Origin: Amycolatopsis tucumanensis | Lineage (GTDB): Bacteria > Actinomycetota > Actinomycetes > Mycobacteriales > Pseudonocardiaceae | DNA: 64,000 bases | Reading direction: 5' to 3' | Assembly (NCBI RefSeq): GCF_021654135.1 | Contig: NZ_JAKGSD010000005.1 | Span: 62,001 to 126,000, forward strand | Shown: positions 57,281 to 64,000 of the stretch, piece by piece | Layout: each line of letters starts with the position of its first letter | Numbering within the stretch: position 1 is the stretch's first letter | The notes under the pieces: generated by a model | Seen by the model: the letters and a program-made list of their open reading frames with translations, nothing else | Database searches by the model: none | What the model was told of the DNA's origin: nothing | Program-made: the position numbers and the translations under genes

Positions 57281-58354
57281 ATGCCTGAGGTCATCCCGGA
57301 AGCCGTGCCGGGGCCGGTGCTGCAGGATCTGCGTGCCCGGCTGCGGGCCTACCGCCGGGTGCCGCTGCCCCCGGGATTCGGGTGGGAGCGTGGCGTCGAC
57401 GGCGACTTCCTGGCCGAACTCGTCGCCCACTGGGCCGACCACTACGACTGGCGGGTGCACGAAGAACGGATCCGCGCACTGCCGTGGACACTGGCGGGCG
57501 GGCTCCGGCTGATCCACCAGCGCGCGGCGACTCGCGGCGTTCCGGTCGTCCTGCTGCACGGCTGGCCGGACTCGGTCCTGCGGTTCGAGAAGGTCCTGCC
57601 GCTCCTGGCGGATCTGAACGTGGTCGTCCCGGCGTTGCCGGGTTTCCCGTTCGCCGCCCCGGTGGCACGCGGGGGCATGTCGGCCGCGGCGATGGCCGAA
57701 ACGGTGGCCGCCGCCCTCGCCGAGCTGGGCTACGACCGTTACGTCGTGTCCGCGGGCGACGTCGGTTGCGATGTCGCCGAGGTGCTCGCCGCGGCGTACC
57801 CCGACCGAGTCGCCGCGCTCCACCTGACCGATGTGTCGCAGTACCGGTTCCTGGTCGATCCGCCGGCGGACCTCTCGCCCGCCGAGCAGGCCTACGTGCG
57901 GTCCGGGCACCGCTGGCAACGCCAGGAGGGCGGCTACATGCGGGAGCAGGCGACCAAGCCGCACACCCTCGCGGTGGGGCTCGGCGACTCGCCGGCCGGG
58001 CTCGCCGCGTGGCTGCTGGAGAAACTGCGCACGTGGACCGACTGCGGGGGCGACGTCACCACGGTGTTCACCCGCGAGGAGCTGCTGACCTGGATCACGG
58101 CGTACTGGGTCACCGGCTCGATCGGCACCTCGTTCACCCCGTACGCGGAGGCCGGACCCAGGCCGGGACCGATCGTCGCGCCCACGGCGTTCACGATCTT
58201 CCCCAAGGACCTCGTCAACGCGCCACGGGAGTTCGCGGCCCGGTTCTTCGACGTCCGGTCGTGGGTCGAGGAACCCCGCGGCGGGCACTTCGGTGCATGG
58301 GAATGCCCGGAGCAGTACGTCGCGGGCGTCCGCGCCGCCGTGTCCCTCGCCTGA
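57281..58354 (+). CDS. Second EHN-family epoxide hydrolase
   Basis: 357 aa, paralogue of the preceding gene but clearly diverged. EHN start (LQDLRARLRAYRRVPLPPG), oxyanion LLHGWPDSVLRFEKVLP, nucleophile region VVSAGDVGCDVAEVLA (Asp about 160), C-terminal EEPRGGHFGAWECPE (His). Together the two genes suggest processing of more than one epoxide or formation of a hetero-oligomer. ATG 57281; ends at a hairpin shared with the convergent methyltransferase. Confidence 0.9.
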   Translation: MPEVIPEAVPGPVLQDLRARLRAYRRVPLPPGFGWERGVDGDFLAELVAHWADHYDWRVHEERIRALPWTLAGGLRLIHQRAATRGVPVVLLHGWPDSVLRFEKVLPLLADLNVVVPALPGFPFAAPVARGGMSAAAMAETVAAALAELGYDRYVVSAGDVGCDVAEVLAAAYPDRVAALHLTDVSQYRFLVDPPADLSPAEQAYVRSGHRWQRQEGGYMREQATKPHTLAVGLGDSPAGLAAWLLEKLRTWTDCGGDVTTVFTREELLTWITAYWVTGSIGTSFTPYAEAGPRPGPIVAPTAFTIFPKDLVNAPREFAARFFDVRSWVEEPRGGHFGAWECPEQYVAGVRAAVSLA

Positions 58355-58367
58355 GCGTCCTCAGGCG
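58348..58367. terminator. Hairpin spanning both stop codons
   Basis: CGCCTGAG (58348-58355) and CTCAGGCG (58360-58367) form a perfect 8-bp stem with a 4-nt loop; the arms contain the stop codons of the convergent epoxide hydrolase and methyltransferase genes. Confidence 0.65.
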
Positions 58368-59230
58368 CGGCGCGCGGCCCAGACGGAACGCTTGGTGCGG
58401 ACCGCCAGGTCGTCGCGGCGCAGCAGGCTGTGCGGGCCGTCGACGTCGAGCAGCCGGTCGAGTGCGGCGAGGTCCTCGCGGTCGAGCTCGGCCGCGACCG
58501 CGCCCCGAACACGTTGCAGCGCATGGAGGGCGTACCGGCCGACCACCGGGTTGCCCGCGCCCTCGACGTTCACGTCGACGTGGAGCTCGCCCTCCACCAC
58601 GAACCCGGCGGCGGCGAGCATCGGCCCCCAGTCCGCGCCGCGGTGGGGGAGGTGCCGGGCGTGGAGCCGGTCGCCCGCGGCGTGGACGCGGTCTTCCAGC
58701 CCGGGCCGGTCGGCGGGTGCGGTCGTGGGCAGGAAGCGGGGCAGGCCCGCCATTTCGACCACGACGAACAGGCCGCCGGGCGCGAGCAGGTCGTGGACGG
58801 CGCGCAGGGCGCGGCCGGGATCAGCCAGGTGGTGCACGGAGCCCGAGGCCCACACGAGGTCCGGGGTGCCGAGGTCGGGCCAGGTGGCCTCGTCGAGGTC
58901 GGCGAGCACCGTGCGCACGTGCCCGTCCACCCCGCGGGCGCACGCCTTTTCGCTGAGCCGCCGCAAGTGGCCGGGCGAGGTATCCACCGCCGTGACGTGG
59001 GCTTCGGGGAACTGGTCGAGAAGGGCGAACGTGCCCGCTCCGGTGCCCGCGGCGAGGTCGACGATCTGACGCGGGCTGCCGTGCAGGGGCAGCCACCTGA
59101 TGATGCCGGTGGTGTGCTCGGCGAGGGCTTCGGCGTCCAGTTCGAGGATCTCCGCCTGCGCGCTGTCCGCGTCGTGGTGGTCGTGACCGTGGTGATCGTG
59201 GCTCTGGTGCTGGGCATGCGCGCGTGTCAT
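58361..59230 (-). CDS. Class I SAM-dependent methyltransferase with His-rich N-terminus
   Basis: 289 aa. Motif I VDLAAGTGAGTFALL, acidic strand end VTAVDTSPGH, motif DLVWASGSVHHLADPGRAL and post-motif DLLAPGGLFVVVEMAG. The first 21 residues hold nine His plus Asp/Gln (HAQHQSHDHHGHDHHDADS), a likely Ni/Zn/Co-binding tail uncommon for this enzyme class. ATG 59230 is the start that includes it; the downstream methyltransferase begins around residue 25, so a shorter form is possible in principle. Substrate unknown. Divergently placed from nothing obvious; the XRE-cupin gene lies upstream on the same strand. Confidence 0.88.
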   Translation of the reverse strand: MTRAHAQHQSHDHHGHDHHDADSAQAEILELDAEALAEHTTGIIRWLPLHGSPRQIVDLAAGTGAGTFALLDQFPEAHVTAVDTSPGHLRRLSEKACARGVDGHVRTVLADLDEATWPDLGTPDLVWASGSVHHLADPGRALRAVHDLLAPGGLFVVVEMAGLPRFLPTTAPADRPGLEDRVHAAGDRLHARHLPHRGADWGPMLAAAGFVVEGELHVDVNVEGAGNPVVGRYALHALQRVRGAVAAELDREDLAALDRLLDVDGPHSLLRRDDLAVRTKRSVWAARRA

Positions 59231-59342
59231 GCTGCCACGATAAGAGCGTTTTGCTCTGCTGCTCGGTCCTTTGCCGATTGCGCAAGGAAGTGGGCTCCCG
59301 CGATGCCCCGGGCGCAAAATGCCGCGGATGCCGGTCGTGCCC

Positions 59343-59924
59343 TCATGAGCCGTTGTCGTCGGCCTCGTTTTCGCGATGCCCGCGGCGGGCGTCGCGGTCG
59401 TAGATGAACATGACCTCGCACGGGCGGCCGTGAGCGCCGATGGCGTGCGGTGTCATGGTCGGGAACTCGGCGGCGCGGTTGGTGTCGACGCGGAAGGTCC
59501 GGTCTCCCAGCAACAACGTGGCGGTGCCGGACAGCACGACGAACCATTCCCGGCCGGGGTGGGCGCGCATCTTGGCCGGGTTGTCCGGCGGCGGGTCGGT
59601 GAACCGCCTGCGCATCACGGTCATGCCGGGGTCGCCCTTCATCGGCCAGCTCAGCCCGTGCGCGCCGTGGTGGTTGACCGGGCTGATGACCACGTCGTCC
59701 ACGGCGTTCTCGACCAGCTGGTCGAGGGTGGTGTCCAAGGCGCGGGCCAGTGCGACGAGCTGGTCCAGTGCCAGGCGGCGCTGGCCGTTCTCGATGCGGC
59801 TCAGCGAGGACTGTCCCAGGTGGACTCGCGCGGCCAGTTCCTCCAGCGACAGGCCTTGGGCGACCCGCAGTGCCCGGATCCGTTTGCGCACGAGGCTGTC
59901 CAGCGAATCTTCTTCTTGCTTCAT
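59343..59924 (-). CDS. XRE-family HTH regulator with C-terminal cupin domain
   Basis: 193 aa. Residues about 10-65 are an HTH_3 domain ([40 protein letters not shown]). Residues about 95-180 are a cupin with [20 protein letters not shown] and the C-terminal [13 protein letters not shown]. This PuuR-like layout binds small ligands through the cupin. ATG 59924. It is divergent from an MFS exporter with 80 bp between, so it probably regulates that gene. Confidence 0.9.
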   Translation of the reverse strand: MKQEEDSLDSLVRKRIRALRVAQGLSLEELAARVHLGQSSLSRIENGQRRLALDQLVALARALDTTLDQLVENAVDDVVISPVNHHGAHGLSWPMKGDPGMTVMRRRFTDPPPDNPAKMRAHPGREWFVVLSGTATLLLGDRTFRVDTNRAAEFPTMTPHAIGAHGRPCEVMFIYDRDARRGHRENEADDNGS

Positions 59925-60004
59925 AGGCAAGATGATATGCCAGTGCGGCAAATCGTGCTTACCCTCGCGGCGTCGTGCACTCCCATGCCTGCCGAGAGGA
60001 ACCC

Positions 60005-61582
60005 ATGAGCACCAACCAGCCCGCACCGGGGGCTGCCACACCGGACGCGCGCCGGCTGCGCACCATCCTCATCTCCGTGTCCACCTCGTTGATGGCGGTC
60101 GTCGCCTCGGTCTCGGGCCTCGGCGTCGCGCAGACCCACCTGGCCGTCGAGTTCGGAGCGTCGCTGGGCACGGTCCTGTGGATCATCAACATCTACACCC
60201 TGGCCCTGGCCGCGCTGCTGCTGCCGTTCGGCGCGATCGGCGACCGCGTGGGCCGCAAGCCCGTGCTGACCGCCGGGCTCTTGTTGTTCGGCGTCGCGAA
60301 CGTGGTGGCGGCACTGGCTCCGACCGCGGAGGTAATGATCGCCGCCCGCGTGGTAAGCGGCGCCGGCGCCGCGATGATCATGCCGATCACGCTGGCCGTC
60401 ATCACCTCCACCTTCCCCGAGGAACGCCGCGGCAAGGCCATCGGCGTGTGGACGGCCGTCGCGGGCGGCGGCGGCGTCCTCGGCATGTTCCTGTCCGCGC
60501 TGCTGGTCGACGTCGCCGACTGGCGCTGGCTGTTCGCGCTCCCGGTCGCGCTGATCGCCGTGGCGCTCGTGACGACCGTGAAGTCGGTGCCCAACTCGCG
60601 CGAGCGCTCGCCGCACCCCTTCGACACCGTCGGCGCGCTGCTGTCCGCCGTCGCCGTCGTCGGCTTCATCTTCGTGCTGCAAGAAGGACCCGTGCGCGGC
60701 TGGACCGCCCCCGAGACGGTGGTCGGCCTCGCGGCCGGCATCGTCGCCGGCATCGGCTTCGTGGCCTGGGAACTGCGCCGCCGCGACGCTTCGCTGCTGG
60801 ACGTGCGGATGTTCGCCGAACGCGGCCTGATGGGCGGTTCGCTCACGTTGCTCGTGGTCTTCGGTGTCCAGGCGGGCATCGGCGTGGTGCTGTTCCCGTT
60901 CTTCCAGGCCGTGCTCGGGTGGTCCGGACTGGTGTCGACGGCGGCGCTGATGCCCATGGCGATGTCGATGATGCTGGCGTCCGGCCTCGCGGCCCGGCTG
61001 GCCGAGCGCGTCGGCTCCCGCGCGACGATGACCACCGGCGTCGCGCTGGCCGGCGTGGGACTGGTGTCCATGGGCCTGTTCGTCTCGGTGGCGGGCGGCT
61101 ACCTGACGATCCTGCCGGGGCTGGTCGCCATGGGGATCGGCATGGGACTGGCGATGACGCCGTCCACCGAGGCCATCACCGGCTCGTTGCCGCGGGACAA
61201 GCAGGGTGTCGCCTCCGCCCTCAACGACATCACCCGCGAGTTCGGCACCGCGCTGGGGGTCGCGCTGCTGGGCGCGCTGCTGTCCGCCGGCTACCGTGGC
61301 TCGATCGACGGCATGCTGTCCGGGGTGCCCCGGGAGGCGGCGGACGTCGCCAGGGAGGGCGTCGCCAACGCGATCGAGGTCTCGCGCAGCGCCGGCTCGC
61401 ACGCGGCGCAGATCGTCCACGCCGCCCGGGAGTCCTTTGTGGCCGGATGGCAGCACGCGATGTGGGCGGGCGCGGGCGTCATGGCGGTGCTGGCGGTCTA
61501 TGTCGCCGTGCGGGGCCCGAAGAACCGGAGCCGCCCCGCGGCCGACACCACCGCGTCGAGCCGGGCTGGATCACCCCTGTGA
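60005..61582 (+). CDS. DHA2-family (14-TM) MFS drug exporter
   Basis: 525 aa with about 14 TM helices, EmrB/QacA-like. Motif A is [17 protein letters not shown]; motif C-like [19 protein letters not shown] lies in TM5 region; [16 protein letters not shown] marks TM2. It should use the proton gradient to expel hydrophobic or cationic compounds. ATG 60005 follows GAGAGGA. Divergent from the XRE-cupin regulator. Downstream lies the remnant of an acyl-CoA ligase. Confidence 0.92.
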   Translation: MSTNQPAPGAATPDARRLRTILISVSTSLMAVVASVSGLGVAQTHLAVEFGASLGTVLWIINIYTLALAALLLPFGAIGDRVGRKPVLTAGLLLFGVANVVAALAPTAEVMIAARVVSGAGAAMIMPITLAVITSTFPEERRGKAIGVWTAVAGGGGVLGMFLSALLVDVADWRWLFALPVALIAVALVTTVKSVPNSRERSPHPFDTVGALLSAVAVVGFIFVLQEGPVRGWTAPETVVGLAAGIVAGIGFVAWELRRRDASLLDVRMFAERGLMGGSLTLLVVFGVQAGIGVVLFPFFQAVLGWSGLVSTAALMPMAMSMMLASGLAARLAERVGSRATMTTGVALAGVGLVSMGLFVSVAGGYLTILPGLVAMGIGMGLAMTPSTEAITGSLPRDKQGVASALNDITREFGTALGVALLGALLSAGYRGSIDGMLSGVPREAADVAREGVANAIEVSRSAGSHAAQIVHAARESFVAGWQHAMWAGAGVMAVLAVYVAVRGPKNRSRPAADTTASSRAGSPL

Positions 61583-61705
61583 CAGCGGCTTCCGCCGTGG
61601 CCCGCTGCCTGCGGGTCGCGGTGGGGGCTCGGACCGCCGGTCGCTACCGGTCGGCGATCCGCCACTCGCCGCCGTCGTGTTCGAACCGGGCGGGCGAGCG
61701 TGCCC

Positions 61706-62010
61706 CGGTTCCACGACGGCTGGCTGCGCACCGGGGACATCGGCACGATCTCTCCCGACGGATTTCTCACGCTCGTGGGCCGGTCCAAGGACGTCATCAA
61801 GTCCGGTGGGGAATGGATCTCCTCGGTCGACCTGGAGAACGCCGTCATGGGCACCCGGCCGTCGGCGAGGTGACACCCGAAGAGCTGCGCGGTTTCCTGG
61901 CGGTCCGGTTCGCCAGGTGGCAGCTGCCCGAGCACTGGGTTTCCCTCGACGAGGTGCCGAAGACCGGTGTCGGCAAGTTCGACAAGAAGCGCCTGCGGGC
62001 CCTGCGCTGA
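61706..62010 (+). pseudogene. 3' remnant of a fatty-acyl-CoA synthetase/AMP-binding enzyme
   Basis: The first frame reads [20 protein letters not shown] and then [20 protein letters not shown] and [10 protein letters not shown], the A8-A9 region of acyl-CoA synthetases, and then hits a stop near 61873. A second frame resumes [20 protein letters not shown], followed by [15 protein letters not shown], the C-terminal A10 lysine motif. The roughly 25 residues normally between are absent, and everything N-terminal, including the AMP-binding P-loop, is missing. It is a dead fragment of a gene once about 1.6 kb long. Confidence 0.85.
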
Positions 62011-62057
62011 CCCGCGATCCAGCGTCGCCAAGACTGTCCTTTCCGGAGCGGGGATGG

Positions 62058-64000
62058 TCATTCGCCGACGCGCATTGCCGTGACGGCGGGCGGGCGGAGG
62101 GCGAACCGGGTCGGCACCGCGATGGCGCCCCACCCGACGACGGCAGCGGCGGCGATGATCCCGCCGTAGGCCAGCGGGGGGCACGGTGGGCAGCGCCGTC
62201 CCGGTCAGGCTCAGGCTGATGCCGACCAGCGGTGGCAGCGCGGCGAGCGACCCGAGCACGATCGCGGCCACGACGACGACGGCCGCCTCGCCCCGCGTCA
62301 TCGCCCGGACCTCGCGGGGTTTCGCCCCGGCCAGCCGTAGCAACGCGAACTCGCGCACCCGGGCCGCGGTGGCCAGGACGAGGACGTTCACCACCGCGAT
62401 CGCGATGAACGCGATCAGCACGAGGTTGAGCACGAGGTTCACCGTGGATTCCGCGCTCGCGGCGTCGTCCCGCGCCGCCAGGAACGCCTGCCGGTCGGCC
62501 ACGCGCACCTCCGGGTACGCCGGGAGCGCCGCGGCCGCCGTCCCCGCGACCAGGATTTCGTCGTCCAGCCCGGTCGTGGTGTGCCCGGCAACGGCGGCGT
62601 GTGGCAGCGTCAGGTCGCCGAAGCCCAGGCCGTTGCCGTAGATCGCGACGACGCGGGCGCTGTGCGGGGTGCCGTCGCCGAGGCGCATGGTGACCGTCCC
62701 GCCCAGGTCCACCCCGAACGTGCCGGCCGCGTTCTCGCTGACCGCGACGGCGTCACCGGTGAGGCCGGCCAGGTCGCCCCGGCGGACGTCGAGGTCCAGT
62801 ACCCGGTCGAGGCCATCCGGCGTGACGCCCTGTGCGGCGTAGGCCTCGGTCGTGGGCTCGCCGAACATCGTGGAGGTCACCAGGACCTGCGTCCGCACCA
62901 CGGACACCGCCGCGGTCACGCCCGGCGCCCGCCGGACCGCGTCGGCCACGGCGGGGGAGATGCCGCCGTCGGCCACGAGCACCTGGTCGGCGAGCAGACC
63001 GGTCTCGGCCTGCCGCTGCGTCGCCGCGGCGGTCGTCGTCAGCGTGAAGATCTGGACCGCGGCCAGCGCCACCCCCATGATCAGCGGTGTGGTCGCCGCG
63101 CCGAACCGGCGGGCCCGGGCCCGGGTGCCGGCCTCGGCGAGGAACCCGGACGCCGTCCGGCTGAGCCCGAGCCTGCCCAGCACCGACGCGGTCGCGGCGA
63201 GCAGCCGCGGCCCGAGCAGCGCCACGGCGGTGACCAGCAACAGCGCCGATCCGGCCGCGCCCGCCGTGCCCGCGGCGCCGCCCATCGCCAGCGGGAACCC
63301 GATCCCGGCGACGGTCCCCGCGATCGCGAGCACCCAGCCCGTCAGCAGCCGGCCACGGCCGAGCCGCGGCGGTTCCAGGGCGGCCTCGCCGAGCGCGCCG
63401 ACCGGGCTGATCCGCGCCGCGCGGCGGGCGGTGATCAGGCCGGCCGCGACCGCGGCCAGCACGGACCCCGCGACCGCGGCGAGCACGGGCAGCGGGCCGA
63501 TCACGAACCCGAACCCCGCGGGGATCGAGCCGAGGCGGACGAACACCCCGTGCAGCAGCGGGCTCAGGCCGGCGCCGGGGAGCGCGCCGAGCACCGCCGC
63601 CACCGTCGCCACCAGCCCGGTCTCGATGCCGATCAGCCGGTAGATGTGCTTCGGCCCGGCCGCGACGGCCCGCAGGAGGGCGAACTCGCGACGGCGCTGC
63701 TGGTTGGCCAGGCCGACGGTGCTGGCCACGACCAGCAGGATGACCACCAGCATCGTGCCGCCGAACGAGCCCGCGACCAGCGTCAGGAACGACCGCGCGG
63801 CACCGTCGCCGGGGAACTCGGCGCCGGCCCGGTCGTCGCCGGTGGCCGTCGCGGCCCCGGGAACGGCCCGGCCGATCCGCTCGGCGAGACCGGCCGCGTC
63901 GACGCCGGGTCCCGCCAGGACGGCGACGGCGTCCACCGCGTCCGGGTGGCCGGCGACCTCGCGGGCGCGCTCGTCGGTGAGGTACGCCGACTGTTGCCCC
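62058..64000 (-). CDS. FtsX-like ABC transporter permease, frameshifted and cut by window edge
   Basis: The 5' end lies beyond position 64000. The visible about 645 residues contain two FtsX/MacB-type permease domains: VVILLVVASTVGLANQQRRR followed by EFALLRAVAAGPKHIYRLIG in the first repeat, and NVLVLATAARVREFALLRLA with GAKPREVRAMTRGE in the second. At the six-G run 62176-62181 the frame changes; reading one fewer base gives VPPLAYGGIIAAAAVVGWGA, PTRFALRPPVTAMRVGE and a stop at 62058, the expected family C-terminus. It may be a real mutation or a sequencing error. It probably exports lipid or drug substrates with an ATPase upstream outside the window. Confidence 0.8.

Noticed and set aside
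61498-62057. Long C-terminal extension of the FtsX-like permease frame
   Set aside because: It is out-of-frame read-through after the G6 run, antisense to the ligase remnant, with no family similarity.
1-64000. CRISPR arrays, rRNA, tRNA, insertion sequences or prophage
   Set aside because: Scanned by eye on both strands; no regularly spaced short repeats, transposase-like protein, terminal inverted repeats with target duplications, or tRNA-like cloverleaf were found.

Overview
The window is about 73% G+C, uses GTG and ATG starts freely, and packs most genes into head-to-tail blocks whose stop and start codons overlap (ATGA, GTGA, TGATG). Gene content (F420-type LLM oxidoreductase, Ser/Thr kinase with extracellular sensor, PAC2 protein, STAS/HATPase anti-sigma parts, many TetR/ArsR/HxlR regulators, EHN-type epoxide hydrolases) points to a filamentous actinomycete, most likely Pseudonocardiaceae (Amycolatopsis-like). 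The genus is inferred, not shown. I saw no rRNA, tRNA, CRISPR array or insertion sequence.

Layout. 1-654: 3' end of a homocysteine methyltransferase. 623-4266 (-): three-gene terpenoid operon (class II diterpene cyclase with DxDDTA, P450, UbiA-type membrane enzyme). 4483-6796: PAC2 protein and carboxylesterase, convergent on a strong hairpin. 6797-7629: no gene; a 164-bp tandem repeat. 7630-12000: phosphoribosyltransferase/hydrolase fusion, acyl-CoA dehydrogenase, a 58-aa protein behind a LexA-type box, LLM oxidoreductase, Nudix hydrolase. 12063-15025: SGNH acyltransferase, an anti-sigma-like HATPase behind a sigma-F/B-type promoter, and a STAS protein.

15102-22669 is the most interesting block. 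An MFS exporter is divergent from a seven-gene coupled operon: FecCD permease, ATPase, lipoprotein SBP, SAM methyltransferase-like enzyme, DUF4213/DUF364 protein, GHMP kinase (PduX-like) and SbnA/cysteine-synthase-like PLP enzyme. A Fur-family-like dyad lies in the shared promoter. This looks like an NRPS-independent metallophore system (make, export, re-import) in which a GHMP kinase would supply an O-phospho-amino acid to the PLP enzyme.

22672-31861: housekeeping and stress genes (GNAT, Gfo/Idh/MocA, CorA, STAS, L,D-transpeptidase, AAC(3)-like, AhpD-like, ArsR-SRPBCC pair, beta-propeller protein, Ser/Thr kinase). 31862-36138 (-): complete carbohydrate ABC importer. 36243-40638: phosphoesterase, Nramp-like transporter without canonical metal motifs, DUF2235 hydrolase. 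40760-49199: P450 divergent from an operon of alpha-dioxygenase-like heme peroxidase, unknown protein, DyP peroxidase, catalase-related protein and epoxide hydrolase, a plausible bacterial oxylipin pathway. 49217-50663: ArsR-ArsC fusion, VOC protein and a small unknown. 50664-51056: decayed methyltransferase flanked by direct repeats. 51057-60004: regulator-target pairs with readable operators (HxlR/MFS, TetR/ADH, CGNR/epoxide hydrolases), a His-rich methyltransferase and an XRE-cupin regulator. 60005-64000: DHA2-type MFS exporter, remnant of an acyl-CoA ligase, and an FtsX-like permease with an apparent one-base frameshift that runs off the right edge.
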